From: Bacillus sonorensis NBRC 101234 = KCTC 13918
GTDB lineage: Bacteria; Bacillota; Bacilli; Bacillales; Bacillaceae
Length of the DNA stretch: 64,000 bases
Reading direction: 5' to 3'
Assembly: GCF_001592005.1 (NCBI RefSeq)
Contig: NZ_BCVZ01000003.1
Coordinates: 1 to 64,000, forward strand
Below the pieces are notes generated by a model. That model saw only the letters and a list, made by a program, of their open reading frames with translations. It did not search any database and was not told where the DNA came from. Of this stretch, positions 25,114 to 34,624 are shown one piece after another. The position numbers were made by a program, and so were the translations under genes. Positions within the stretch are counted from its first letter, which is position 1. The number at the start of each line of letters is the position of its first letter.

Positions 25114-26940
25114 TTAGCCGGCGGCTTCTTCCTGTGAAAATTGGCTGTTATACAAATCAGCATAAAAGCCATTTTGGCGAAGCAGCTCATCATGGCTTCC
25201 TTTTTCAATAATATCTCCGTTTTTCATGACCAGAATAAGATCCGCATCTTTAATCGTAGAAAGACGGTGGGCGATGACAAAGCTCGTACGGTTATCCATC
25301 AGTCTGTTCATCGCTTTTTGAATGTTCATTTCTGTCCGGGTGTCGACGCTGCTTGTTGCTTCATCCAAAATCAAAATCTTTGGATCAGCCAAAATCGCTC
25401 TGGCGATCGTCAGCAACTGCCGCTGCCCTTGGGAAATGTTTTGCGCATCCTCGCCTAGTATCGTGTCATAGCCGTCAGGAAGGGTGCGGATAAAGTCGTC
25501 GGCGTAGGCTCCTTTTGCCGCCTGAATGATGTCTTCGTCTGTTGCGCCTTCACGGCCGTAGGCGATATTGTCGCGGATCGTTCCGTTAAATAGCCATGTG
25601 TCCTGAAGAACCATCGCAAACATGCTTCTTGCCTGTTCACGCGACAGATTTTTAAGATCCATGCCGCCGACTTTGATGGTGCCTTTGTTTAATTCATAAA
25701 ATCTCATCAGTAAATTAATAATCGTCGTTTTTCCGGCGCCGGTCGGTCCGACAATCGCAATCGTCCGGCCTTCTTTGACATCAAGGCTTAAATCATGGAT
25801 CACCGGAACGTTTTTATCATAGCCGAAGGCGACGTGTTCAAACGATACATCGCCTGATAATGCCGCAAGATCGACATCTGCAGGCGTTTCCCGCATCTCT
25901 TCTTCTTCATCCAAAAGGCTGAACACCCGCTCTGCTGAAGCGATCGCCGATTGGATCGTATTCGCGATTCCGGCGACTTGAACAAGCGGCTGGGAAAACT
26001 GCTGGGTGTATTGAATGAAAGCCTGGACGCCGCCGACCAGCAATGTTCCGTTTAAGACAAAAATACCTCCCGTGATGCTGACGAACACATAGCCAAGGTT
26101 GCCGATGAACGTCATCATCGGCATCATCAATCCGGAGATAAATTGCGATTTCCAGCCGGATTCGTACAAACGCTCGTTCATTTTATCAAATTGCTGAATC
26201 GCTTTGTCTTCATGACCGAATGCTTTCACTTCCTGATGTCCGGTAAACATTTCCTCAACATGGCCGTTTATGGAGCCGAGCTCTTTCTGCTGTTCGGCAA
26301 AGTGCTTTTGTGAAAAAGATGCAATCAGTTTGACGGCAAGCATGCTGAGCGGAATGGTGATGCATACGACAAGCGTCAGCACCGGACTGATCAGCAGCAT
26401 CATGATGATGATTCCGAGTATCGTAATCACCGATGTGATCATTTGTGTGAGCGCCTGTTGAAGCGAGTTGTTGATGTTGTCGATATCGTTAACCGCGCGG
26501 CTGAGCGTATCTCCGTGCGGATGTTTGTCAAAATATTTTAACGGAAGCCGTGACAGTTTTTCATTGACTTCCTGGCGCATTTCGAATATTGTTTTCTGCG
26601 CCACTCCGGCCATTAAATACTGTTGCAAAAATGTAAAGAAAGCCGAAAGAAGATACAGCCCCGCAAGGATCAGCGTGATCTTCCCGAGAAATCCGAACTG
26701 AACGCCGGTGCCTTTCGTAAAGCTTGCAAAGAGGGAGGAGGTGGCGTCTCCGAGAAGCTTTGGACTGATGACATTAAACAAGGTTGATAAAATTGCCGCA
26801 AAAACAACCAGGACGAGCTGAAATGTCCGCGGCTTCAAATAGCGGGCCAGCCTTAAAATGGTTTTCTTAAATTCTTTCGGTTTTGGCTGCTGCATATTGG
26901 GAGACATAGAGCCGGAATGCTGTTGCTCTTTCTTACTCAT
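25114..26940 (-). CDS. ABC exporter half-transporter (permease-ATPase fusion), second of pair
   Basis: A 608-residue type IV ABC exporter: six membrane helices (about residues 40-330) and an ATPase domain (about 365-600). Walker A is GPTGAGKTT, the signature is NISQGQRQLL (an SQGQ variant of LSGGQ), Walker B is ILILDEATSSVD and the switch His is in IAHRLS. Its catalytic residues are canonical. Its ATG overlaps the stop of the preceding exporter gene by 4 nt, so the two halves are translationally coupled and very likely form a heterodimer. The operon is led by a MarR regulator. Sizes fit B. subtilis YfiB/YfiC-type pairs. The cargo is unknown; a drug or lipid-like molecule is usual for the family. 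Confidence 0.85.
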   Translation of the reverse strand: MSKKEQQHSGSMSPNMQQPKPKEFKKTILRLARYLKPRTFQLVLVVFAAILSTLFNVISPKLLGDATSSLFASFTKGTGVQFGFLGKITLILAGLYLLSAFFTFLQQYLMAGVAQKTIFEMRQEVNEKLSRLPLKYFDKHPHGDTLSRAVNDIDNINNSLQQALTQMITSVITILGIIIMMLLISPVLTLVVCITIPLSMLAVKLIASFSQKHFAEQQKELGSINGHVEEMFTGHQEVKAFGHEDKAIQQFDKMNERLYESGWKSQFISGLMMPMMTFIGNLGYVFVSITGGIFVLNGTLLVGGVQAFIQYTQQFSQPLVQVAGIANTIQSAIASAERVFSLLDEEEEMRETPADVDLAALSGDVSFEHVAFGYDKNVPVIHDLSLDVKEGRTIAIVGPTGAGKTTIINLLMRFYELNKGTIKVGGMDLKNLSREQARSMFAMVLQDTWLFNGTIRDNIAYGREGATDEDIIQAAKGAYADDFIRTLPDGYDTILGEDAQNISQGQRQLLTIARAILADPKILILDEATSSVDTRTEMNIQKAMNRLMDNRTSFVIAHRLSTIKDADLILVMKNGDIIEKGSHDELLRQNGFYADLYNSQFSQEEAAG

Positions 26941-28664
26941 GCGCTCTCCTCCTCACTCTGCTGGGATGCGACGATTTCTTGATAAATGCTGTTTTCTGCC
27001 AGCAATTGTTGGTGTGTGCCGATTCCGGCTATTTTTCCTTCATTTAAAACTATGATTTGATCAGCGTCCATGATCGTGCTGACCCTTTGGGCGACGATGA
27101 TGACGGCCGCATCAGCAGTTGTTTCCTGCAACGCTTTTCTGAGCTTTTGATCAGTTTTATAATCCAGCGCTGAAAAGCTGTCGTCAAACAGATAGATTTC
27201 CGGTTTTCTGACGAGCGCGCGGGCGATCGATAGCCGCTGTTTCTGTCCGCCTGACAGATTGGCGCCGGCTTGTTCGATATTGGAGTCGATTCCGTTTTCC
27301 TTATCATTTACGAATTCAGATGCCTGGGCGGTTTCCAGCGCCTCTAACACTTCTTCGTCTGTCGCGTCTTCTTTTCCGAAGCGGATATTTTCTTTAATCG
27401 TGCCGCTGAATAAAGACGCTTTCTGCGGAACATACCCGATTTTCTCCCGCAGATCTTTCTGCGGGATCTTTCTGATATCGATTCCGTTTACGAGCACCGC
27501 GCCTTTTTCAACATCGAAAAATCGCGGGATCAATTGCAGAATTGTTGTTTTCCCCGCACCTGTGCTTCCGATAATCGCGGTCGTTTCACCGGGCTTAGCC
27601 TGAAACGAGATGTTCTCGAGGACGGGTTTTTCAGCTCCGGCATAACGGAACGTCACATCTTGAAATTCAACATACCCGTGCAGCCCGGTGTTTTCTGCAG
27701 GCCTGGTTGAATCGGTCATATTCGGATTGCTCATCAGCACCTCATTAATACGGCTGGCGGAAGCCTGAGCCCTCGGGATCATCACGAATGTCATCGCAAG
27801 CATGATCAAAGCGATCAGAATCATGGATGCATATTGGAGAAAGGCCATTAAATTTCCGACCTGCAAGCTGCCCTGATCAATGCGAATTCCGCCAAACCAG
27901 ACGATGGCGATGTTTGTAAAGTTCATCATGATCATCATTACAGGGAACAAAAAAGCCATGATTCGATTGACCGCGATGCCGGTATCGCGAAATACCTGAT
28001 TGGCCTGACGGAATCTTTCTTTTTCGTCATCCACCCGATTAAAAGCGCGGATGACGCGGACCCCTGTCAGTCCTTCGCGAAGCACAAGGTTGAGGCGGTC
28101 CGTCTTTTTTTGCAGGACGCCAAAGAGGGGAACGGCCTTTCTGGTGATCAGAAAAATCAGTCCCGCCAAGATCGGGAGCGCCGCCACAAAAATCAGAGAC
28201 AGCTTTGCATCCCGGTATACGGCCAGCACGATCCCCCCCATCAGCATCAACGGAGCTCTCGTCATCAGCGAAAGCATCATATTGAGCACATCTTGTATTT
28301 GTTTGACATCATTTGTCGTCCGGGTGATGAGGGAAGAGGAGCCGACTTTTCCAAACTCATCCATCGAATAATGCTCGACTTTCACAAACAGCTCTCTCCG
28401 GATGTCTCTCCCAAAAGCAAGGGCCGCTTTGGAAGCGAAAAAAGCCTTCGCTATTGTCATCAAAATCGCAAGGAGTGAGCAAGCCACCATCCACACGCCG
28501 GTTTTCAGGATATATGTAATATCTGAATTGACAATGCCGACATCAACGACATCAGCCATCAAAGTCGGCAAATACAGCTCAAGCAGGCTGCCGAGCAGCG
28601 TAAAAAGCGCCACAAAAATGACCTGCAGCTTGTAAGGCTTTAAATATTTTAAAAGAGAAATCAT
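26937..28664 (-). CDS. ABC exporter half-transporter (permease-ATPase fusion), first of pair
   Basis: A 575-residue ABC exporter half with six helices (about residues 12-300) and an ATPase domain. Walker A is GSTGAGKTT, the signature is LSGGQKQRL, Walker B is IYLFDDSFSALD, where Asp replaces the catalytic Glu, and the switch position reads VAQRVS, where Gln replaces the usual His. These changes mark one degenerate ATP site, as in BmrCD-like heterodimers, whereas the partner has a canonical Walker B/His. This supports an asymmetric heterodimer. ATG 28664 lies 3 nt after the MarR stop codon, with GAAGGGTG upstream. Confidence 0.87.
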   Translation of the reverse strand: MISLLKYLKPYKLQVIFVALFTLLGSLLELYLPTLMADVVDVGIVNSDITYILKTGVWMVACSLLAILMTIAKAFFASKAALAFGRDIRRELFVKVEHYSMDEFGKVGSSSLITRTTNDVKQIQDVLNMMLSLMTRAPLMLMGGIVLAVYRDAKLSLIFVAALPILAGLIFLITRKAVPLFGVLQKKTDRLNLVLREGLTGVRVIRAFNRVDDEKERFRQANQVFRDTGIAVNRIMAFLFPVMMIMMNFTNIAIVWFGGIRIDQGSLQVGNLMAFLQYASMILIALIMLAMTFVMIPRAQASASRINEVLMSNPNMTDSTRPAENTGLHGYVEFQDVTFRYAGAEKPVLENISFQAKPGETTAIIGSTGAGKTTILQLIPRFFDVEKGAVLVNGIDIRKIPQKDLREKIGYVPQKASLFSGTIKENIRFGKEDATDEEVLEALETAQASEFVNDKENGIDSNIEQAGANLSGGQKQRLSIARALVRKPEIYLFDDSFSALDYKTDQKLRKALQETTADAAVIIVAQRVSTIMDADQIIVLNEGKIAGIGTHQQLLAENSIYQEIVASQQSEEESA

Positions 28665-28667
28665 ATG

Positions 28668-29135
28668 TCACCCTTCTTTTTTATCTGACTTTTCCATTTC
28701 CATAAAATCGGACATTTTATCAATCAAAGAGGCAAACTGTTTGCTCTCAGCCTCGCCAAGATAAGAGACGAGCTGGCAAAACCATTGATTCGTCTTGTTA
28801 TGAACTTCGTTTGCCGCTTTTTTTCCCGCTTCTGTTAAAAAAATGCGGACGATCCGCCTGTCCGTTTGATCCATCTGCCGGATAATCAGCCCTTTGCTCT
28901 CGAGTCTGTTTAAAAGCTGCGTCACAAAAGGAGAGGTGACATGCAGAGCCTGGCTGACTTCCGTTACCATTTTGCCTTCCCGTCCGGTTCCTTCATTTAA
29001 AAACATCAAGGCTTTGGCTTCGTTTCTCTTCCACTCCATGACGGGAAAGGATTGTTTCATTTCCGTGTAGCGGAGCCGCTTAAATGCTTGAACTAATTGT
29101 TCAACCGTTTCATAGTTAATATCATCTTGTTTCAT
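28668..29135 (-). CDS. MarR-family regulator of the ABC exporter operon
   Basis: A 155-residue winged-helix MarR protein. The recognition region is MVTEVSQALHVTSPFVTQLLNRLESKGLI, followed by the wing DQTDRRIVRIFL. It is the first gene of a three-gene minus-strand operon with both ABC exporter halves, so it probably autoregulates the operon and responds to a transported compound. A clear promoter lies upstream, with AAGT-containing repeats (near 29161-29173) just downstream of its -10 that may be the operator. Confidence 0.87.
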   Translation of the reverse strand: MKQDDINYETVEQLVQAFKRLRYTEMKQSFPVMEWKRNEAKALMFLNEGTGREGKMVTEVSQALHVTSPFVTQLLNRLESKGLIIRQMDQTDRRIVRIFLTEAGKKAANEVHNKTNQWFCQLVSYLGEAESKQFASLIDKMSDFMEMEKSDKKEG

Positions 29136-29183
29136 GAAAGCACCTGCTTCTCAAATTTAAATAAGTAAGTAAACTATCATTAT

Positions 29184-29211
29184 ATTATATAGAACAACAA
29201 AAAATTGTCAA
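29184..29211 (-). promoter_or_regulatory. Promoter of the MarR-ABC exporter operon
   Basis: On the minus strand TTGACA (29211-29206), a 16-nt spacer and TATAAT (29189-29184). The downstream sequence TTTACTTACTTA carries a tandem TTAC repeat suitable for regulator binding. Confidence 0.7.
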
Positions 29212-29222
29212 AGAAAAACCAT

Positions 29223-29247
29223 TGAAAAAAGGACGGGCCCGACCCGT
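29223..29247 (-). terminator. Terminator after the phosphodiesterase gene
   Basis: On the minus strand ACGGG pairs with CCCGT and is followed by CC and a run of six T. It separates the phosphodiesterase gene from the MarR operon promoter on the same strand. Confidence 0.65.
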
Positions 29248-29264
29248 GTTGAAAACAGGCCAGG

Positions 29265-30839
29265 CTATTGGACGAGCTTGCTGAAAAAATCCTTTGCATC
29301 AATGTGCCGAAGGTGTGCGGGAGCTTTTTCAGCGCCGATGATAATCATCGGCGCCAGACTGTCCGTTTTATAAAGAGAGCCGTGTCCGCCGCCCCCGGGA
29401 TGAGTAGGGGATGTTTCGCCGGCAAATTGAAAACCCGGCTTCGCATCTGCGATGATATAACGTCCGGGGTGGGAATGAAGGGCGCCGTAAAGCCGTGCGA
29501 GGGCATCGGGATAATTTCCGTAGCGGAGAGAATGTCCACTGGCTGACAGATCCAATACAGAAAAATCGCCGGCAATCGCCCAGGATTGTCCATACTGATC
29601 GGCATATGCTCCCTTGGGACGGAAACGCAGCGGATTTGCCGCATGTTTTGCGGCAACATATACCCAGCCATTCTCTTTCCAGGCTGCGAAGCCGACCCGT
29701 TCATCCTGCAAGAGCGGTTTTGCCGCATCTTTTGCAGGGATGGTTTGATCCAATACATAAATAAACGACATTCGGTCGTTTACGGCAAAAAGCAGTTGAT
29801 CTTTCTCATACGGCCCTTTGTTTATTTTCGCAATCCGATAGTGTTTAAATAGAGAGTGCAGCCGGATGACTGCTTTGTTTTGATCGTGGCCGATGGAGGT
29901 CTGGCCGCTGTCGCCCATGACGACCCATACCGCTTGCTGGGCGGCCGCATCCCAAGAATCAAATGCGTTTAATATGCGCTGCAGCTGTCGGTCTGTTTTT
30001 TCCAAACCTGAAATATCAGCCGGCCCTTTTTTATGAGTGCTGTGGTCATTGTCCGGCAAATAGGCCACCGTCAGGGAAGGAAGCTTGTTTTTCCTGATTA
30101 AATAGGAAAGCTCCTGTGCCGTGAATTGATCATTTAATCCATAGCCTTGCCAAAAACGCTGATGGCGGTTTTTCGGATCTAATTGAGCGAATCTGCCGAA
30201 CGAAAAGATGGCCGGGCCCTTTACGGTCATGTGTTCAGGCATCAGGCGGAGGCGTTGGACAGGAGGCGGAACATTTAGATCATGATGATGGTTTCCGCGG
30301 TACACAAGGCCGTTTATGGAAGCCGAATGTTTTTTCCGTCTATCGAGTTCTTCATGAACGGTTTTGACCCGTTGATCTAAATGTTTTTGATTTAACGAAT
30401 ACATGCTGTCTTTAATCGCCCGCCTCACACCGAGTGCGGCGATTTCTTTTTTGCCGCTGCCGTAATTGACGATTCGGCGTTCGTTCTGGTTGTACCAGAC
30501 GAGGCCTGGTACACGGTGGCGGTCAGGATAGGTGCCTGTCAGCAGGGTGCTGTCAATCGTGACAGACATGGTCGGATAAGAGCTGACGACTTCAGGCTGA
30601 TAATGTCCGTGTTCGAAAAAGAATTGAAGTGCCGGAGCACGCCCTTCGTTGATGGCCCTTCTTAAAGAATGATCCATTAAAGAATCAATCACCAGCACGA
30701 TGACAGGCTTTTTGGCAACTTTAACAGCAGCGCTTTCTTCAGTTGAAAGCCCCAGTTTTTCATCTCCGGTATTGATCCAAATGACAAATGAAAGCAGCGC
30801 GCATAACAAAACGATGACAATGATGATGGTTTTTTTCAT
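29265..30839 (-). CDS. Membrane-anchored type I phosphodiesterase (alkaline phosphatase superfamily)
   Basis: A 524-residue protein with one N-terminal membrane anchor or uncleaved signal (residues 3-22) and an extracellular type I phosphodiesterase/nucleotide pyrophosphatase domain. Metal ligands and the nucleophile are visible: VIDS near residue 51, SSYPTMSVT with the catalytic Thr, LPDNDHSTH, MGDSGQT and GGGGHGSL. The family hydrolyses nucleotides, phosphodiesters or phosphonate esters at the cell surface. It sits amid phoD, phoX and a cytochrome, suggesting phosphate scavenging, but I see no good Pho box upstream. ATG 30839 lies 10 nt after AAAGGA. I recall no named B. subtilis counterpart. 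Confidence 0.82.
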   Translation of the reverse strand: MKKTIIIVIVLLCALLSFVIWINTGDEKLGLSTEESAAVKVAKKPVIVLVIDSLMDHSLRRAINEGRAPALQFFFEHGHYQPEVVSSYPTMSVTIDSTLLTGTYPDRHRVPGLVWYNQNERRIVNYGSGKKEIAALGVRRAIKDSMYSLNQKHLDQRVKTVHEELDRRKKHSASINGLVYRGNHHHDLNVPPPVQRLRLMPEHMTVKGPAIFSFGRFAQLDPKNRHQRFWQGYGLNDQFTAQELSYLIRKNKLPSLTVAYLPDNDHSTHKKGPADISGLEKTDRQLQRILNAFDSWDAAAQQAVWVVMGDSGQTSIGHDQNKAVIRLHSLFKHYRIAKINKGPYEKDQLLFAVNDRMSFIYVLDQTIPAKDAAKPLLQDERVGFAAWKENGWVYVAAKHAANPLRFRPKGAYADQYGQSWAIAGDFSVLDLSASGHSLRYGNYPDALARLYGALHSHPGRYIIADAKPGFQFAGETSPTHPGGGGHGSLYKTDSLAPMIIIGAEKAPAHLRHIDAKDFFSKLVQ

Positions 30840-30983
30840 ATCGCTTCAGTCCTTTTACAGCCGATCTGATGATATGCATATCTTGGCATAAACGTAAAAC
30901 ATCTATAGCTGGTAATAGGTTCTAACCCAAATGAATTTTTGAAAAAGGGGAAAGCTAATGCTTTAGAAAGGAGGGTAAACCGC

Positions 30984-32927
30984 TTGAGAAAACATAAATG
31001 GCTGACAGGCCTCACAATCGTTGTTGTTTTATTGGCGGCCGGCTACATTACAATTCGGTTCCTCGAACCTGAATATGCTTATATGCCGCCAAAAGAAAAA
31101 GTCATTTCCAAAGAAAGCCGCAAAAACGGATATGACATGTGGGGACGTTTCGTTTCAAATGAAGAGGCCCGGCGGTCGGGGTTCTCCAGCAAAAACGGTG
31201 CGGTGAAGGTTGATGATCAGCTCTATGATTTGGGCAGGGAAACATTTTATAAGGAAACGTTCGGAAACGAAGTGTTTTTGACAGACATTCTTGGGCTGAT
31301 TGACGGACCGATTACGTTTGCCAATATGACAAAGGCGATCACTGAACTAAAAGGGAAGGGAACGACAAATTTACGGGTTGAGCTGGCTAAAACGGCCAAC
31401 ATCGGCGGGAGAACGTATAAAAAAGGAGAGAAGATCGACACGGGAATCGATGTGCCAAAAGGAGCGTATGCCCCTCTCGGTATGCCGTTTAAATATTCAG
31501 ATGGGAAAATCAAAGTCGGCATCAGCTGCGCCGCCTGCCATGCGACGACACACCCAAAAACAATGCAGGTGATGGAAGGGGTGACAAATCCGGATTTAAA
31601 TACAGGACTGATGCTGGCCCTAGCCACAAATTCTGCCGCTTATTTTACCCATTCAGAAATTAAAAGCATTAAACAGTTCATCAATGGCAACAGTCCGGGG
31701 ATTACTGGGGCTAATGGGAGGAAGGAGCGCCTTCCTGATCCGGATCGGCTTGAAAAAGCGGTTGATCAAGTCTTTCTGAAATGGCCGCGGGGCTACTTCG
31801 ATTCGACAATCGATATGAAAAGCAATCCGACGCAAATTCCGGACGCCTTTACATTGGGCGACCATCCGTACAGCTGGAGCGGAGCGGCCATGGCCGGTCC
31901 GTTTAAAGGACTGAGTGTGTTCAGCAATAACGTTCATGCGCAAAACTCTGACAGCCTCTCACAAGTACCGGGAAGCCAGGCTCTTTTCGGAATGAGCCGG
32001 GACGTATACCTCGGGACGATTTTGCAGCGCGCGGCCAGTAAAACTTATCGCTATCATCCGAAAGGTAAGGATAGCCCTTCTGCATTTTTTGCAAAAGCAG
32101 ACCCGACACCAGGCGCTCCAGGTGTCAATGAGCTGATTAAGCCGCCGAGCTTTCCGAAAATCACGATGGTTGCGCCGGACGGGGTAAACGCCGGTTCTTC
32201 CGACAGAAAAGCAAACGAAGAAAACAATGCCATGGCCGCCTGGCAAAATACGCTTTCGCCTCCTGAACCGCCTCGTAAAGCAAACGAAGAGACGATCAAA
32301 CAAGGAAGAGCCGTTTTCGAAAAGGCAGGGTGCATATCCTGTCATGCAGGGCGTTATTTGACAAACAACAAAGTTGTTTCAGCGAAAGAAATCGGAACGG
32401 AGCCGACAAGGGCGCAGTCTTTCAAAAAAACGGAAAAGCTCTTTGGGAAAAGCACCATATACGCCCCGAATACGAATGTGCCCGTCAAAAACAACGCAAA
32501 GGTGCTTAAGGTGCCGACCGGCCATTTTGACAAAGAACAAATCGAATTGGCTTGGGCAAAAAACGGTTCGCCGGGAGGATATAAGGTTCCAAGCCTCATC
32601 GGGCTTTATTGGAGCGCACCGTACCTTCACGACGGAGGCGCCGCTGTCGGCAGCTCATTGACAGAAGCCGGCATCCCGGAGACCCTTGCGAAGGGAAAAC
32701 CGGCTGACCCGTATCACAGCTTGCTTGCCTTGATTGACAGAGATTTGCGACAGCGGGTGATCAAAAGCAATGCCGCTTCACCGGATGCTCGGGCCGTCCG
32801 AGTCACAGGGAAAGGACACGAATTTTGGATCGATCAAAAAAGCGGCTTTTCCAAAAAGGAGCAAAAAGCAGTCATCGACTATTTAATGAGTCTTGATCCG
32901 CCGAAAAATGAGACAGGCCGCCCATAA
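30984..32927 (+). CDS. Membrane-anchored diheme cytochrome c
   Basis: A 647-residue protein with an N-terminal signal anchor (about residues 6-25) and two haem c attachment motifs, CAACH near residue 182 and CISCH near residue 450. The C-terminal half contains APYLHDGGAA, the typical distal segment of the MauG/cytochrome c peroxidase-like family, so a diheme peroxidase-like or rubber-oxygenase (RoxA)-like redox enzyme is possible. TTG 30984 follows AAAGGAGGG with 8-nt spacing; the frame continues upstream to 30939 without a ribosome-binding site. A protein of this kind is unusual next to phosphatase genes. Substrate and electron partner are unknown. Confidence 0.8.
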   Translation: MRKHKWLTGLTIVVVLLAAGYITIRFLEPEYAYMPPKEKVISKESRKNGYDMWGRFVSNEEARRSGFSSKNGAVKVDDQLYDLGRETFYKETFGNEVFLTDILGLIDGPITFANMTKAITELKGKGTTNLRVELAKTANIGGRTYKKGEKIDTGIDVPKGAYAPLGMPFKYSDGKIKVGISCAACHATTHPKTMQVMEGVTNPDLNTGLMLALATNSAAYFTHSEIKSIKQFINGNSPGITGANGRKERLPDPDRLEKAVDQVFLKWPRGYFDSTIDMKSNPTQIPDAFTLGDHPYSWSGAAMAGPFKGLSVFSNNVHAQNSDSLSQVPGSQALFGMSRDVYLGTILQRAASKTYRYHPKGKDSPSAFFAKADPTPGAPGVNELIKPPSFPKITMVAPDGVNAGSSDRKANEENNAMAAWQNTLSPPEPPRKANEETIKQGRAVFEKAGCISCHAGRYLTNNKVVSAKEIGTEPTRAQSFKKTEKLFGKSTIYAPNTNVPVKNNAKVLKVPTGHFDKEQIELAWAKNGSPGGYKVPSLIGLYWSAPYLHDGGAAVGSSLTEAGIPETLAKGKPADPYHSLLALIDRDLRQRVIKSNAASPDARAVRVTGKGHEFWIDQKSGFSKKEQKAVIDYLMSLDPPKNETGRP

Positions 32928-32940
32928 GAAAGGCGGCCTG
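32914..32940. terminator. Terminator-like hairpin between the cytochrome and phoX genes
   Basis: CAGGCCGCC (32914-32922) pairs with GGCGGCCTG (32932-32940). It overlaps the cytochrome stop and has only a short T-run on either side, so efficiency may be modest. Confidence 0.65.
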
Positions 32941-32944
32941 CTGT

Positions 32945-34576
32945 TTAAAACCCGGTGATTGCGACAACGCTCGGCCGCGGGATATCATCGCCATTGCGGT
33001 GCGGCCACATGCTCGTCGGTTTTGCAAGGTCTTCCGTTTCTTCACCGGGGTGCTGAACAGAAAGAAACAGTGTTTTTTCATCAGGGGTAAAGCAGGGGCC
33101 GGTCAGTTCTGCTTCGACAGGAGCTGAAGCAAATTGAAAGGCTTCACCCTCTTGTTTGCCATGCGTCGGGATGACAAATACTCCATTATTCCCGAAAGGT
33201 GTCCAAATGGCGGTGTTCATACTGCTGCTGGAAATATCTGTGACAGTCCATAGATTTCCGTCTTCATCAAACGTCAGGTTATCGGGGGCGCTGAAGCCGC
33301 TTTGAATACCTCCGGCGGCAAAAATCGCAAACTGGAATTCCAGTGCTCCGTGATCATCGTCTTTTTCATAAAACCTTGTAATATGACCGTGGAAATTCCC
33401 GTGTTTGTCATTGTTTGTATGAGCGATAAAAATCGTACCGTCAAACGGGCTGATTTCAACATCTTCCGGCCGGTCTGTCGGCGTTCCGCCAAGCAGGAGC
33501 GCCGCTTCATGGCAGTTGACCAAAACGTCCGCCTGGGTTTTAAATCGTTCAAGCAGCGCGCTGTTTCCTTCCGCTTTTTTTCTGACGGCTTCAATTGTCA
33601 GCGGAATCCATTGTCCTTTTGCAAAATTCGCCGCATATAACACGCCTTCTTCCAACAGCTTCGCGTTCTTTTTGCCGGCTTTTGGCTTGTATGTACCCTT
33701 GCTGATAAATTTGTAGACGCAGGCATCTTTTTTGTCGTCTCCCATATACACGACAACCCGGCCGTCTTTTGCAAGCCCCATGCACGTATTTTCATGATTA
33801 AATCTGCCGAGCGCCGTATGTTTGCGAATCTGGAAACGAGGGTTGAACGGGTCGACCTCGACGACCCAGCCGTAATGGGGTTGGTTCAGCTTGGCGGCTT
33901 TTGAGGTCGACTCAAAGTTTTCTTCACACGTTAAGACCGTATTCCATAATGTACGTCCGCCTGAGCAATTGGCAAATGTCCCTTGCACCGTCACCGCCCC
34001 GTCTACGGCCGCACTGCCTCTGGCGGGCCCTGTTAAATCGATCGGCGTCAGTCCCGTGACACGGCGGGCGTATGTTGAAGAAGGGTCCATTTTCCAGCCT
34101 TTGCTGTCTTGATACACTTCGATGACAGAGCCGCCCTGGTTGTACAGCAGGGTATTGATCTGTTCCGCTGTGTAGCCGGTTTCAATGGTCCGGCCGAAGA
34201 CGAACAAGTCTGAAACGTATTCATGGTTGACCCACAGAAGCCCGCGCCCTTTTTTGTTGTCCATAGGGAAATAAAGCGTGTAGTCATTGTTAAATCCAAA
34301 CGTATCCCCCTTTGGATTGATCTTGTCGCCGTATGAAGCGATTACATCGTAGCGATAGCCTTTCGGAAGCACAAGCTCGTCCTTTGTCGAAGGCTCAATC
34401 GGTGTGAATTTTAAAGGGCCGTACTTCGGTTTTTTCGCTCTGCCTGGCTGATGGAACAGGCCTTTCGCTTCAGCCGTTTTGACCAATCCGTCCAGCCCGG
34501 CTCCGGCCGCGGCCAATGCGGCTGTGCCTGTGCCAAGATAGCTTAAAAATTTGCGGCGGTTCAATACAGGGGACAT
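32945..34576 (-). CDS. phoX: PhoX-type alkaline phosphatase (DUF839), Tat-exported
   Basis: A 543-residue protein. A Tat signal is clear: NRRKFLSYLG at residues 6-15, then an Ala/Gly-rich hydrophobic stretch ending near AEAKG. The rest is the DUF839/PhoX domain, a calcium- and iron-dependent phosphatase in the families studied, with segments LLWVNHEYVSD, GRFNHENTC, VYMGDD and FDGTIFIAHTNNDKHG. ATG 34576 is preferred (GAGGTG upstream) over ATG 34591. The gene is convergent with the cytochrome gene and has a very regular Pho box upstream, which fits phosphate-starvation induction. B. subtilis has no phoX at this locus that I recall. Confidence 0.85.
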   Translation of the reverse strand: MSPVLNRRKFLSYLGTGTAALAAAGAGLDGLVKTAEAKGLFHQPGRAKKPKYGPLKFTPIEPSTKDELVLPKGYRYDVIASYGDKINPKGDTFGFNNDYTLYFPMDNKKGRGLLWVNHEYVSDLFVFGRTIETGYTAEQINTLLYNQGGSVIEVYQDSKGWKMDPSSTYARRVTGLTPIDLTGPARGSAAVDGAVTVQGTFANCSGGRTLWNTVLTCEENFESTSKAAKLNQPHYGWVVEVDPFNPRFQIRKHTALGRFNHENTCMGLAKDGRVVVYMGDDKKDACVYKFISKGTYKPKAGKKNAKLLEEGVLYAANFAKGQWIPLTIEAVRKKAEGNSALLERFKTQADVLVNCHEAALLLGGTPTDRPEDVEISPFDGTIFIAHTNNDKHGNFHGHITRFYEKDDDHGALEFQFAIFAAGGIQSGFSAPDNLTFDEDGNLWTVTDISSSSMNTAIWTPFGNNGVFVIPTHGKQEGEAFQFASAPVEAELTGPCFTPDEKTLFLSVQHPGEETEDLAKPTSMWPHRNGDDIPRPSVVAITGF

Positions 34577-34624
34577 ATATAGACACCTCATTTTAATAGA
34601 TTTGCTTTCATCGTAAAGGAAAAC

